64,000 bases of DNA from Hyphomicrobium sp. (GCA_016793445.1 JAEUME010000001.1:124001-188000), one strand, 5' to 3'. Counted from the stretch's first letter, positions 16,836 to 26,251 are shown. A program made the numbers and translations. Notes: a model not told the origin generated them from the sequence alone.

Positions 16836-19800
16836 ATGGGTCAAGGTGTTTGGAGTAGCGTATTTGATTGGCCGATCATTGGTATTCAGTCAACTTTGAC
16901 CCCGGACGGCCGGGTCCTCAGCTTCGGGACCGACGAGCTCGGGCAGCAGGGCGGCATGCACATCTTCGATGTGTGGGACCCGGTCACCAACACCCATCTT
17001 ACGCTTGAGCACACCGTTCATACCGACTTGTTCTGCTCTGCCGCGATCATCGTGCCCGAAACGGGGGAAATCCTCATTGCCGGCGGCGATACGCGGCCCC
17101 TGGGAACGAGCAACGGCGGCGTTGCCGATTCCAACACCTTCAACTACATGGACAACTCCCTTGTGCCGACGCCGACGGGCGATATGTCCTACGCACGTTG
17201 GTACCCGACCGAAATCACCCTTGCCAATGGCAAGATCCTCGCGCTGGGCGGCCGCGACGGCGAATTCAAGGGTGTCAGCACGCCCGAACTCTATACGCCA
17301 GGCGTCGGCTGGACCACGCTCAATGGCGCTACCACGGACCTGTTCGCAAAGGGCTGGTTTTATCCTCAAACCTGGCTCGCCAGCGACGGCCGCGCAGTCG
17401 CGCTGACGTCATCGGGGCCTAAGGGTTCCAGTACGATCGTCACTTTCGATCCTTCCGGGGAAGGCCGCATTCTATCGACGTCCCTGATCCCCTTCAAGAA
17501 ATATGCAGATGCACCGGGCGTGATGTTCGCCCCGGATAAGATACTGACATTGGGCAACAACAACACTGCGTGGATTGTCGATATCAGCGGTCCGCAGCCT
17601 AAGTACACACAGGTCGCCGCGCCGCGCGGCGCGCATTCGTGGTCGAACATGATCCTGCTCGCCGACGGCACCGTCATGCTGTCGGGCGGCAGCGCGGTTA
17701 ACAACAAGCTGGAAGGCGTGACCTATGAAGTCGCCCTCTGGAACCCCGAGACGAAAGCCTGGGCCTATGGCGACTCGGCCGAGATCCCGCGCCTGTACCA
17801 TTCGACGACGCTTCTATTGCCGGATGCCACCGTGCTGTCGCTCGGCGGTGGCGCACCCGGCCCACTCAAGAACCTCAACGGCGAAATCTACAAGCCCGGC
17901 TACCTCTTCAATGACGACGGCACGCTCGCGACGCGGCCGACGATCCTTGATGCGCCCGACAAGGTGGAGCAACGCGATACGTTCACGCTCAGCGTCGACA
18001 ATCCAAATGAGATTACCAAGTTGACGCTGGTGAAGAACGGCTCGACCACGCACTCGACCAATTCGGATACGCGCATCATCAATCTCGACTTTACGATCGG
18101 GGCCGATGGGCTTTTGCACGTCGATCTGCCCGATAACGCCAACGTCGTGACCCCGGGCTATTGGATGCTATTCGCATTCAACAACAAGGGTACGCCTTCG
18201 GTGGCCTCGATGATCAATGTCGAGACGGGCGGCGAACTGTTCGTGCCCCAGGCCGATACCTTCATGACCCTCAATGGCGCTGCTACGTTCGATAACCCGA
18301 GCAAAATATTCACGCTGACCGGGAACAACGCGTGGCAGAAGGGCGACGTGGTCTCCAACTCGGCGATTGATCTGACGCATGATTTCACCATCAACGCCGC
18401 CATACGCTTCGGTGCGAAGGAAGCAGGAACGGGCGGGATCTCCTTCATCCTGCATAACGATCCGCTGAAAGGCGATGCTATCGGGGGCACCGGCGGTCAC
18501 TTTGGCGCTTATGACATCAACAATGGCCTCGGCATCGAGTTCGATGTCTCAAACGACGGCGCGAAGTTCCGTGACATTGGCGCGGATCATACGGGCTTCT
18601 TCGTTACCGATGGGGCGGTAAACCACCGGCAGATCGGGGCTGTCAAAAGCCTCGGGAACATCGAAGACAACACATGGCATATGATCCAGATCGTCTGGGA
18701 TGCAGACACCAAGACGCTGAGCTATAAAGTTGATGGGAAGCTCGCTGGAACGCTCCAGCGTGACATTTCGGAGATGTATTTCAAGGGCGATAATCACGCC
18801 TACTTCGGCTTCACCGGCTCGACCGGCGCTGTCGGAAACCTCCAACAGGTGCGCATCTTCACCAACGATATTACCTACGTCGATCCTCATGCATCGCAGA
18901 CCCACGACACGTCGATGGGAGCCACGGATACCATGATGGGGTCCATGGGCTCCATGACCTACGACACGTTTGATATCTCCAACATGGCCGACCTGATCAC
19001 ATTGTCGGGGGGCGCTCGTTACGACTCCAACACAAACATCGTTCAACTCAACACCGACAGCCCTAAGAAAGTCGGCGGCGTCATGAGCGAAATGCGTATC
19101 GACGTGTCCAAAGATTTCGTCTTCGACTTTGACGTCTACCTGGGCAACAATGAAAAGGGCGCGGACGGACTCGCCTTCGTGCTCCATAATGACCCTGTTC
19201 AGGGGCGCGCGCTCGGCGGCGGCGCCAATGCGTTGGGCGCCGAAGGCATTCGAAATGGACTGGCCCTCGAGTTTGACACCTACGACAACGGAAAGGCCGC
19301 TGGCGATATCGCGGCCGATCACATTCAGCTCGTTGACACCGACGCTGTCGGCAACGCCCGCTTCGTCACGCAGGCGGCCTGGCTTGGCGACGTGGAGGAC
19401 GGCTTCTGGCACGCCATCCGCGTCAGCTGGGATGCTGACACCAAGACGATGACCTACAGCATAGATGAGCGCACGGTCGGCACCATCCACAGGGATATTG
19501 CTACAGCCTTCCTGGGCGGTTCCAATATGGCCTATTTCGGGTTCACCTCCGCAACCGGCGGCGCCTCGAACCTGCATCAGGTGCGCCTCAACAACGTCAC
19601 GGGCACATTCGAGCCCATCACTGTCGATCATGACGACATGCACAACGCACCCGCTTTCTCGATGCTGGGTTCGGCGGGTTACAACCGCACCGGGGGCGCC
19701 GTGCAGTTGACGCCCGACCAGGCGAAGAAAGTGGGTGGCATCATGTCGGAAGACATGATCGATCTGACTCACGATTTCAACATCAAGTTCGACATATTCC

Positions 19801-20279
19801 TTGGCAGCAAGGATGCGACCGGCGCGGATGGCTTGGCGTTCGTTCTGCACAATGACGAGCGTGGCAGCGACGCGATCGGCGGAAACGGATCAAGCCTGGG
19901 CGCCGCCGGAATCGCGAACGGACTTGGGATTGAGTTCGATACGTACAACAGCGGCGGCGCCTATCGCGACATTGCTACCGACCACACCAACTTCTTCGAT
20001 ACGGATGCTTCCCTCGCCACCCGAGCCCTCACGGCAGCCCATAGCCTGGGTAACATCGAGGACGGCAGTTGGCACGCCGTCCAGGTCAAGTGGAACGCGG
20101 CAGCCCACACGCTGTCTTATTCCTTCGATGGCGTTGAAGTGGGTTCGCTGACCCAAGACATTGCAGCCGACTACTTCGCCTCGTCGGAGGCGGTGCACTT
20201 CGGCGTCACCGCATCGACCGGCGGCCTGGCCAATCTCCAACAGGTCCGTTTTGTCTCGGTGGATGCGATGTTCATGTAG
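16836..20279 (+). CDS. Copper-radical oxidase (galactose/glyoxal oxidase family) fused to three L-type lectin domains
   Basis: Residues 1-470 form a kelch propeller plus the C-terminal Ig-like galactose oxidase domain (DUF1929). The AA5 active site is complete: Cys67 (DLFCSAA) and Tyr123 (ARWYPTE) for the thioether cofactor, axial Tyr321 and His322 (RLYHSTT), and His406 (TTHSTNSDTR) next to PGYWMLFAFNN. Three similar L-type lectin domains follow (474-675, 717-918, 937-1140), each with an AFVLHND-type motif and an EFDTY-type metal-site segment. A methionine-rich linker (about 689-711) separates lectins 1 and 2. There is no N-terminal signal peptide: an in-frame stop lies 39 bases upstream and GAGGCG precedes the ATG. 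It probably oxidises an alcohol or aldehyde on a glycan. How it leaves the cell is unclear. Confidence 0.9.
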   Translation: MGQGVWSSVFDWPIIGIQSTLTPDGRVLSFGTDELGQQGGMHIFDVWDPVTNTHLTLEHTVHTDLFCSAAIIVPETGEILIAGGDTRPLGTSNGGVADSNTFNYMDNSLVPTPTGDMSYARWYPTEITLANGKILALGGRDGEFKGVSTPELYTPGVGWTTLNGATTDLFAKGWFYPQTWLASDGRAVALTSSGPKGSSTIVTFDPSGEGRILSTSLIPFKKYADAPGVMFAPDKILTLGNNNTAWIVDISGPQPKYTQVAAPRGAHSWSNMILLADGTVMLSGGSAVNNKLEGVTYEVALWNPETKAWAYGDSAEIPRLYHSTTLLLPDATVLSLGGGAPGPLKNLNGEIYKPGYLFNDDGTLATRPTILDAPDKVEQRDTFTLSVDNPNEITKLTLVKNGSTTHSTNSDTRIINLDFTIGADGLLHVDLPDNANVVTPGYWMLFAFNNKGTPSVASMINVETGGELFVPQADTFMTLNGAATFDNPSKIFTLTGNNAWQKGDVVSNSAIDLTHDFTINAAIRFGAKEAGTGGISFILHNDPLKGDAIGGTGGHFGAYDINNGLGIEFDVSNDGAKFRDIGADHTGFFVTDGAVNHRQIGAVKSLGNIEDNTWHMIQIVWDADTKTLSYKVDGKLAGTLQRDISEMYFKGDNHAYFGFTGSTGAVGNLQQVRIFTNDITYVDPHASQTHDTSMGATDTMMGSMGSMTYDTFDISNMADLITLSGGARYDSNTNIVQLNTDSPKKVGGVMSEMRIDVSKDFVFDFDVYLGNNEKGADGLAFVLHNDPVQGRALGGGANALGAEGIRNGLALEFDTYDNGKAAGDIAADHIQLVDTDAVGNARFVTQAAWLGDVEDGFWHAIRVSWDADTKTMTYSIDERTVGTIHRDIATAFLGGSNMAYFGFTSATGGASNLHQVRLNNVTGTFEPITVDHDDMHNAPAFSMLGSAGYNRTGGAVQLTPDQAKKVGGIMSEDMIDLTHDFNIKFDIFLGSKDATGADGLAFVLHNDERGSDAIGGNGSSLGAAGIANGLGIEFDTYNSGGAYRDIATDHTNFFDTDASLATRALTAAHSLGNIEDGSWHAVQVKWNAAAHTLSYSFDGVEVGSLTQDIAADYFASSEAVHFGVTASTGGLANLQQVRFVSVDAMFM

Positions 20280-20456
20280 ACGGCAAGCCGTTTCGAGCAC
20301 ACCTCTAAGCACAAGGCCGTATCGGGTGCCCCCGTGCGGCCTTGATTGCATCCACAGGCGCCATGCGGCAACCTTCGCCAATTGACACCCCCCCTGCGCC
20401 ACTTATGGTGCGCGCCACACGCACATCTTCCGCCAGACAAGAAGGACACCTGCCGG

Positions 20457-21512
20457 ATGGCCATTACCCGCACGCCCGCCAAGCATTTCGCTCCCCTCGC
20501 CATCGGCGCCCCCGAACCCTACCGGCAATTGCCCGTGCGGCTGGAACGGATGATCCACTTCATCCCGCCGCACAATGAGAAGATCCGCGCCAAACTGAAG
20601 GACACGATCAAGCAGGTTGACGTCGTGCTTGGCAACCTGGAGGACGCTATCGCGGTTGGCGAGAAGGAGGCGGCGCGCAAGGGCTTCATTTCCATGGCGC
20701 GCGAGTTCGACTTCGGCACGACCGGTCTGTGGACCCGAATCAACTGCCTCAACTCACCCTGGATGCTCGACGACGTGACGGAGATCGTCGCCAACGCGGG
20801 CAACAAGGTCGACGTCATCATGCTGCCCAAGGTGGAAGGTCCCTGGGACATCCATTACCTCGACCAACTTCTGGCGCAGCTCGAGGCCAAGCACAAAGTA
20901 TCAAAACCGATCCTCATTCACGCGATCCTTGAAACCGCCGAAGGCGTCAACAACGTGGAAGCGATCGCGGCGGCTTCTCCACGCATGCATGGCATGAGCC
21001 TTGGGCCCGCCGACCTTGCGGCTTCGCGCGGCATGAAGACCACGCGCGTCGGCGGCGGCCATCCAGGCTACGGCGTGCTGGCTGATCCCGGTGATGACAA
21101 GGCCGCCGCGCGCGTATTCCATCAGCAGGACTTGTGGCACTACACTGTCGGCAAGATGGTGGATGCGTGTCTCGCCTACGGCTTGAAGCCGTTCTACGGC
21201 CCGTTCGGCGACTTTGCCGACAGCGCCGCCTGCGAGGCGCAGTTCCGCAACGCATTCCTTCAAGGTTGCCTGGGCGCATGGTCTCTCCACCCCTCGCAGA
21301 TCGAAATTGCCAAGCGCGTCTTCTCACCCGATCCAGGCGAAGTCCTGTTCGCCAAGCGCATTTTAGAGGCGATGCCCGACGGCACTGGCGCCGTGATGAT
21401 CGATGGCAAGATGCAGGACGATGCCACCTGGAAGCAGGCCAAGGTGATCGTCGACCTCGCCAGGATCGTCGCCTCCAAGGACCCCGAACGCGCCGCTCAA
21501 TACGCGCTTTGA
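20457..21512 (+). CDS. mcl: Malyl-CoA/beta-methylmalyl-CoA lyase family protein (HpcH/HpaI superfamily)
   Basis: This CitE-like lyase has 351 residues. Recognisable blocks are [18 protein letters not shown], the metal-binding [33 protein letters not shown] and GPFGDFAD...[11 protein letters not shown], as in malyl-CoA lyases of the serine cycle and ethylmalonyl-CoA pathway. It would split malyl-CoA or methylmalyl-CoA into glyoxylate and an acyl-CoA. It differs from the best-known Mcl enzymes at LGNLEDA (usually LDLEDS), so it may belong to a sister group with another substrate. The ATG at 20457 gives the expected N terminus. A strong hairpin follows. Confidence 0.82.
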   Translation: MAITRTPAKHFAPLAIGAPEPYRQLPVRLERMIHFIPPHNEKIRAKLKDTIKQVDVVLGNLEDAIAVGEKEAARKGFISMAREFDFGTTGLWTRINCLNSPWMLDDVTEIVANAGNKVDVIMLPKVEGPWDIHYLDQLLAQLEAKHKVSKPILIHAILETAEGVNNVEAIAAASPRMHGMSLGPADLAASRGMKTTRVGGGHPGYGVLADPGDDKAAARVFHQQDLWHYTVGKMVDACLAYGLKPFYGPFGDFADSAACEAQFRNAFLQGCLGAWSLHPSQIEIAKRVFSPDPGEVLFAKRILEAMPDGTGAVMIDGKMQDDATWKQAKVIVDLARIVASKDPERAAQYAL

Positions 21513-21560
21513 CACGCAGAGCCTTTGGCAAAGGCGCACCATGGCATCGCATCAAGCATG

Positions 21561-21590
21561 AAGGCCCACTGCTATTCCGCAGTGGGCCTT
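21561..21590 (+). terminator. Strong hairpin downstream of mcl
   Basis: AAGGCCCACTGC, a six-base loop and the perfect complement GCAGTGGGCCTT form a 12-bp stem 48 bases after the mcl stop. The T-run is short (TTTACGTGTTT). It lies between convergent mcl and gltX and probably terminates the plus strand. Confidence 0.7.
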
Positions 21591-21631
21591 TACGTGTTTG
21601 AAGCCGCGTTCATTGCACAGGGATTGAGCCC

Positions 21632-23002
21632 TCACCCAGTGCCGCCGCGCAGCCGTACGAGCGCCTTGTCGCGTCCTATCAAGGGCAAAAGCCCCTTCAG
21701 CTCAGGCCCCTGATCCGTTCCCGTCAGCGCAAGGCGCAAGGGATGAAAAAGCCCGCGCCCCTTCACGCCCGTGGCAGCTTTCACCGCGTTGGTCCACGCG
21801 CCCCAGGTGTCGTGCGAGAAGGGTTCTTCGGGTAGCAAAGCGGCCGCCGTGGAGAGAAACTCGGCGTCTTCGATCACCGGGGCAATGTTACCTGCCACCA
21901 CCTGCCACCACGCTTGCGTGTCTGACAGCACGCCAACGTTCCCGCGTACCACCTCCCAGAACGCGGCGCCGCCGCCCACCCCCATGACCGCGAGGCGATC
22001 AGCGACGTCCTCGTAGGGAAGCTTGTGGAGCAGTTTGGCATTGAGGCCCTTGAGCTCCTCGATATCGAAACGGCCTGGTGCGGTGGAAATTTTGCTCAGG
22101 TCCAGTTTGGCTGCGAGTTCCTCGCGCGTGCGGATCGGCTCGATCGCATCGGAGGAGCCGACGAGCGCGGCATGGCTCAACACCGCCATCGGTTCGAGGC
22201 CCGCCTCGCGGAAGCTTTGCACCGAAAGCGCACCCAGTCGCTTCGACAGCGCGTTCCCCTCCGCGTCGATCAGGAGGCTGTGGTGGCCGAAGGCGGGCGC
22301 TTCGCCGCCCAGCGCTTCGAAAATGGCCAACTGCACGCCAGTGTTGGTGACGTGATCCTCGCCGCGGATGACATGCGTAACAGCGAACGCGATATCGTCG
22401 ACGACGCTGGTGAACGTGTAGAGATACGTGCCATCCGCGCGGATGAGAACGGGATCGGACAACGAGCCGACATCGACGATCTGATCGCCGCGGATGAGAT
22501 CGTTCCAGCTGACAATCGTCGGCTGGGGTGTCAGGCCCTGACCCGAAGCGGTGTTGGGCAAGCGGAACCGCCAGTGCGGTGCGCGCCCCTCGGTTTCGAG
22601 CCTGCGGCGCTCATCTGCGTCTAGCTGCAGCGCGGCACGATCGTAGATCGGCGGCTTGCCGAGCGCGCGCTGACGGCTGCGCTTGCGGGCGAGTTCGTCC
22701 TCCGTCTCATAGCACGGATAAAGAATCCCTCGCGCCTTCAGACTGTCGGCAGCGGCATCGTAGAATTGCGTGCGGTCGGATTGCCTTTCCTCCCGGTCCC
22801 AGGTGAGCCCAAGCCACATCAGGTCGTCACGGATGCCTTGCGCGAACTCTTGGGTGGAGCGCTCCAGATCGGTGTCGTCGAGCCGCAGAATGAAGCTGCC
22901 TGCGCACTTGCGCGCAAACAGCCAGTTGAGTGTCGCGGTACGCACGTTGCCAATGTGGAGACGGCCTGTCGGGCTCGGCGCGAAGCGGAGAATGGGGTTC
23001 AT
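21632..23002 (-). CDS. gltX: Glutamate-tRNA ligase
   Basis: Class I aminoacyl-tRNA synthetase: [17 protein letters not shown] contains the HIGH motif and ALSKRLGAL the KMSKS-equivalent. [12 protein letters not shown] is the usual discriminator segment. Length is 456 residues from the ATG at 23002 ([11 protein letters not shown]). Alphaproteobacteria often carry two GltX proteins; the SKRLGAL form resembles GltX2, so a second copy may exist elsewhere. The convergent mcl gene is separated by a hairpin. Upstream lies a block of palindromic repeats. Confidence 0.93.
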   Translation of the reverse strand: MNPILRFAPSPTGRLHIGNVRTATLNWLFARKCAGSFILRLDDTDLERSTQEFAQGIRDDLMWLGLTWDREERQSDRTQFYDAAADSLKARGILYPCYETEDELARKRSRQRALGKPPIYDRAALQLDADERRRLETEGRAPHWRFRLPNTASGQGLTPQPTIVSWNDLIRGDQIVDVGSLSDPVLIRADGTYLYTFTSVVDDIAFAVTHVIRGEDHVTNTGVQLAIFEALGGEAPAFGHHSLLIDAEGNALSKRLGALSVQSFREAGLEPMAVLSHAALVGSSDAIEPIRTREELAAKLDLSKISTAPGRFDIEELKGLNAKLLHKLPYEDVADRLAVMGVGGGAAFWEVVRGNVGVLSDTQAWWQVVAGNIAPVIEDAEFLSTAAALLPEEPFSHDTWGAWTNAVKAATGVKGRGLFHPLRLALTGTDQGPELKGLLPLIGRDKALVRLRGGTG

Positions 23003-23076
23003 GTATGACTCAAGGCTTGGGCAAATTTCGAGCGGCATCCTAGTGCATTTTTCCGATCATACGGAGCCACTCTTTT

Positions 23077-23197
23077 CCTCTCCCGGCGACGGGAGAGGAT
23101 GTCGCGAAGCGACAGGTGAGGGACTTCAACACGCGCCGCTAATTGCGCCAGCCCCCTCATCCGCCCCTTCGGGGCACCTTCTCCCCAAAGGAGAAGG
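23077..23197. repeat. REP-like palindrome cluster, copy 2
   Basis: Four perfect hairpins follow one another: CCTCTCCCG/CGGGAGAGG (23077-23098), GTCGC/GCGAC (23101-23113), GCCCC/GGGGC (23163-23175) and CCTTCTCC/GGAGAAGG (23177-23197). The last two match the inverted copy at 12062-12116. This is the composite intergenic repeat type frequent in Rhizobiales genomes. Confidence 0.7.
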
Positions 23198-23285
23198 ACG
23201 TGATCCCATGAGATCGCAATCGGCTATAGCGTGCTTTGCGGAAAAGTCGAGGGAACCGGTTTTCCGACAAGAAGCAAGAAAAGCT

Positions 23286-23325
23286 AGAGCCGTTCCGCGA
23301 TTCCATCAAAACGGAATGGCTCTAA
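23286..23325. repeat. Imperfect 13-bp inverted repeat (TAGAGCC...GGCTCTA)
   Basis: TAGAGCCGTTCCG (23286-23298) pairs with CGGAATGGCTCTA (23313-23325) with one G-T pair and a 14-base loop. It resembles a dispersed intergenic palindrome common in Rhizobiales and lies beside the REP-like cluster. Confidence 0.6.
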
Positions 23326-23377
23326 CGGTGTTTCGGCGGCGTGAAAACAGGCACGCAATACGGCGGTGCGCCGCGCC

Positions 23378-23824
23378 TCATTCCGCCGAGCCTAACTCGG
23401 CCGCAAGACGCAATGCCAAAGCCTGGATGTCGGCGCGGTCAGCGCTGGCAAATACGGCGCGCTCGCCTCCCACCAGCGTGATTGTCAGCTCGTAGTGGCG
23501 AACGGCCCTGAGACGGATAGCCTCGATCAGCCCGGCCACACCAAGTCCGCCCAGAAAGAACGTGCCGATCAGGAAGCGCGCCATCGCCCCTTGCTCGAAG
23601 ACGAAATAGGCAAAGACACTGGCGGCGAAGATGAACGCCGTCGCCGCTACGAACAAGCCCATGGCTTGCCGGTTGCGCACTTCTTCCAGAGACAAACCGG
23701 CAATCTGAGATAAGGCAATTCGCTTGTGGCCGAAGCGTACAAAAGCGCTGGCGCCGGCGGGCGGGATCGGCCGTTCGATCTCCCACATGGAGGGACGCGC
23801 TGCTTCCAGTATTGCCTTGCCCAT
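23378..23824 (-). CDS. DUF6232-like small membrane protein
   Basis: The 148-residue product has a short polar start with IALSQIAGLSLEEVRNR, two close membrane segments (LFVAATAFIFAASVFAYFVF and ARFLIGTFFLGGLGVAGLIE), then a strand-rich tail (HYELTITLVGGERAVFASAD). This PH-like layout around a two-helix hairpin fits the DUF6232 family, found next to many unrelated genes; no function is known. It sits between the palindrome cluster and nadE, with 82 bases to the nadE stop. Confidence 0.65.
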   Translation of the reverse strand: MGKAILEAARPSMWEIERPIPPAGASAFVRFGHKRIALSQIAGLSLEEVRNRQAMGLFVAATAFIFAASVFAYFVFEQGAMARFLIGTFFLGGLGVAGLIEAIRLRAVRHYELTITLVGGERAVFASADRADIQALALRLAAELGSAE

Positions 23825-23906
23825 GCCTGCGTTCCGTCGGCTCTTGAAAGCGCAAGCGTCTCAAATGTTGGTTGGCGAAAACTTAACCAACGGCGCCCGC
23901 GTTGCA

Positions 23907-25655
23907 TCAGCCGTCGCCGCCAGTGTGGGTAGTGGGCTTGACGAGGTGCCTCGTTGCGCCGGCTGCGGCGGCTTGGGGAGCAGCATCAAGGCCCTCGCGG
24001 AATCTGTTGGTGATCGGATAACGCCGGTCGCGGCCGAAATTGCGTGCTGATATCTTGACGCCCGGCGCTGCCTGCCGGCGCTTGTACTCCGCCAGATTGA
24101 GGAGTCGCTCGACCTTGCGAACGGTCTCGAGGTCGTGCCCCCGCGCCACAACATCGCGCAACGGCATCTCGTTCTCGACCAGACACCGCAAGATGTCGTC
24201 GAGCTGTTCGTAAGGCGGAAGGCTATCCTGATCGGTCTGGTTGGCGCGCAACTCAGCTGTGGGCGCCTTGGTGATGATGCGCTCCGGGATCACCTCCCCC
24301 GTCGCGCCAAGCCCACCTGAAGGAACATGTGCGTTGCGCCAGCGCGCCAGCGCATAGACCTCCAGCTTGTAGAGATCCTTGATCGGGTTGAAGCCGCCGT
24401 TCATGTCGCCGTAAAGGGTCGCATAGCCGACGGACATTTCGCTCTTATTGCCGGTTGTGACCACCATGCCGCCGAACTTGTTGGAGATCGCCATGAGGAT
24501 CGTGCCACGGACGCGGCTTTGCAGGTTTTCCTCCGTGATGCCGGGCCGGGTGCCCTCAAACAGGTCCTTCAGGCTCCAGTTCAGGGCGGACACCGCGGGC
24601 TCAATGGACACCTTGTCGTAGCGCAGACCCAGCGCCTTCGCGCAAGCTTCTGCATCCGTCAGACTGTCGTCGGATGTGAACTTGGACGGCAACATGATGG
24701 CATGCACCTTGTCCGGCCCCAACGCGTCAGCGCAGATCGCCGCCACGAGCGCGCTGTCGATACCGCCGGAAAGGCCGAGCACCACGCCGGGAAAGCCGTT
24801 CTTTCCGACATAATCGCGCAAGCCCAGCACGCAGGCCTGATAGGCGGCCGCCACGCCTTCCTCGATGGCCGCCACCTCGCCGTGCTCGCAGCGCCACCCC
24901 CCATTCGCCCGGCTCCAGTGCGTCAGCGCGACGGCCTCGCGCCATGCGGGTAACTGCACGGCAAGCTTGCAGTCCGCGTTGAGCACAAAGGAGGCGCCGT
25001 CAAAAACCAGCTCATCCTGCCCACCCACCTGATTGACATAGGCAAGCGGCAGCCGGTTCTCCGTGACGCGTGCAACCGCAACGTTCATACGGATATCGGG
25101 CTTGGGCCAATCGAAGGGTGATCCGTTGGGGGAGACCAGAAGCTCCGCGCCTGTCTCGGCAAGCGTCTCGACGACGTCCGCGCCCCAGATGTCTTCGCAG
25201 ATCGGCACGCCGATCCGCACGCCCCGCACGTTGATCGGCCCGGGCATGGGGCCCTGAGCAAATACGCGCTTTTCATCGAACACGCCGTAGTTCGGCAGGT
25301 CGTATTTGAGGCGCACGGTCTCGATGCGCCCGCCATCGAGCAGCGCAACGGCATTATAGACTTTGCCATCCTCGCGCCAGATGGCGCCGATGAGGATCGC
25401 AGGTCCCTCTCGCGTATCCTCGGCAAGCTTTTCGAGCGCGACGCGGGTCGCGTCCTGAAACGCCGGTTTCAGGACGAGATCCTCGGGTGGATAACCGTTG
25501 AGGAATAGCTCGGGAAAGACGATGAGATCGGCCCCGAGCGATTTGGCGCTGGCATGTGCATCCAGCGCCCGCCTCGCGTTACCGGCGATATCGCCGACAA
25601 CGGGATTCAGCTGCGCGAGTGCGATTTTAAGCGAATGAACGGCGGTCTGTGTCAT
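23907..25655 (-). CDS. nadE: NAD+ synthase, glutamine-hydrolysing
   Basis: A two-domain enzyme of 582 residues. The N-terminal nitrilase-type glutaminase has Glu (FPELFLNGYPP), Lys (LKYDLPNYGVFDEKR) and Cys (PICEDIWG). The C-terminal synthetase has the PP-loop LGLSGGIDSALVAA and TTGNKSEMSVGY. It amidates nicotinic acid adenine dinucleotide using ammonia channelled from glutamine. The C terminus ends in an Ala/His-rich tail, slightly longer than usual. The gene stands alone between the DUF6232-like and universal stress genes. Confidence 0.96.
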   Translation of the reverse strand: MTQTAVHSLKIALAQLNPVVGDIAGNARRALDAHASAKSLGADLIVFPELFLNGYPPEDLVLKPAFQDATRVALEKLAEDTREGPAILIGAIWREDGKVYNAVALLDGGRIETVRLKYDLPNYGVFDEKRVFAQGPMPGPINVRGVRIGVPICEDIWGADVVETLAETGAELLVSPNGSPFDWPKPDIRMNVAVARVTENRLPLAYVNQVGGQDELVFDGASFVLNADCKLAVQLPAWREAVALTHWSRANGGWRCEHGEVAAIEEGVAAAYQACVLGLRDYVGKNGFPGVVLGLSGGIDSALVAAICADALGPDKVHAIMLPSKFTSDDSLTDAEACAKALGLRYDKVSIEPAVSALNWSLKDLFEGTRPGITEENLQSRVRGTILMAISNKFGGMVVTTGNKSEMSVGYATLYGDMNGGFNPIKDLYKLEVYALARWRNAHVPSGGLGATGEVIPERIITKAPTAELRANQTDQDSLPPYEQLDDILRCLVENEMPLRDVVARGHDLETVRKVERLLNLAEYKRRQAAPGVKISARNFGRDRRYPITNRFREGLDAAPQAAAAGATRHLVKPTTHTGGDG

Positions 25656-25725
25656 GGCGCTGTTCTAAGGAGCGCGCCGGGTCTCGTCTACGTGTCGATT
25701 GCCACGTCCCGCCTGGTTCTTCGCC

Positions 25726-26139
25726 TTAGCGCGCGATCATCACCGAGCAGTGCGCCCGGCCTGCAATGTCGGCTGCAACCGAGCCGAGCATGAGGCGTGA
25801 AATCCCGGTTTTGTCACCCGTACCGGTTATGATGATATCGTACTTGCCTTCTTCAGCGTACATGACGACGCCCGTTGCTGCCTCGCGGCTGCGCAGGAGC
25901 ACCCATTTCACATCCTTCACGCCGGCTTTTCCGGCGTCGCCGACCGCCGACGTCAGCACGGTCTCGATCTCGGCATCGGGCTTCAGCGAGATGAGCGGCC
26001 CGCGCCCGCTGCCTGTAACGATGTTAACCGAGCAAACCGTAAGGGCCGCTCCGAGCTTCGTCGCCATTTCGGACGCCAGTTCCAAAGCTCGGTGCGAGTG
26101 GGGCGTGCCGTCGATAGCGCAGAGAATTTTATGGGCCAT
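25726..26139 (-). CDS. Universal stress protein (UspA family)
   Basis: A single Usp domain of 137 residues. The N terminus is ILCAIDGTPHSHRALELA and the ATP-binding loop is IITGTGDKTGISRLMLGSVA, with spacing typical of nucleotide-binding Usp proteins. In alphaproteobacteria such genes are often induced under oxygen limitation. A degenerate FNR/FixK-like box (TTGACGTAGAGCAA on this strand) lies about 72 bases upstream of the start codon. The gene has its own intergenic region and no operon partner. Confidence 0.88.
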   Translation of the reverse strand: MAHKILCAIDGTPHSHRALELASEMATKLGAALTVCSVNIVTGSGRGPLISLKPDAEIETVLTSAVGDAGKAGVKDVKWVLLRSREAATGVVMYAEEGKYDIIITGTGDKTGISRLMLGSVAADIAGRAHCSVMIAR

Positions 26140-26189
26140 TGAGTATCCTCCTGAGATCAGAGCGTTCCTTATAGGAAATTAATTTGACC

Positions 26190-26235
26190 TTACTGCCAGC
26201 GACCTTGCTCTACGTCAAGTAAAGGCTGGCAGTAA
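26190..26235. promoter_or_regulatory. 11-bp inverted repeat flanking an FNR/FixK-like box, between aroG and usp
   Basis: TTACTGCCAGC (26190-26200) and GCTGGCAGTAA (26225-26235) are perfect complements with a 24-base loop. Within the loop, on the minus strand, TTGACGTAGAGCAA (26205-26218) differs at one position from the rhizobial FixK-type site TTGACGTAGATCAA. The repeat could be a terminator for aroG (it starts 17 bases after its stop) or part of the usp promoter. Confidence 0.5.
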
Positions 26236-26251
26236 TGTCGCACTCTATTTC

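Larger units (their letters stand above)
23003..23377. other. Intergenic region filled with palindromic repeats
   Basis: No gene is supported. Two groups of palindromes (annotated separately) occupy most of the region between gltX and the DUF6232-like gene, so promoters for gltX must lie very close to its start. Confidence 0.55.

Noticed and set aside
18549..19850. 433-codon minus-strand open frame inside the lectin region
   Set aside because: It covers the lectin repeats in antisense and only reflects their codon bias; no homology-like motif seen.
23077..23325. CRISPR-like array of short palindromes
   Set aside because: Units differ in sequence and spacing and there are no regular spacers or cas genes; a REP-like repeat fits better.
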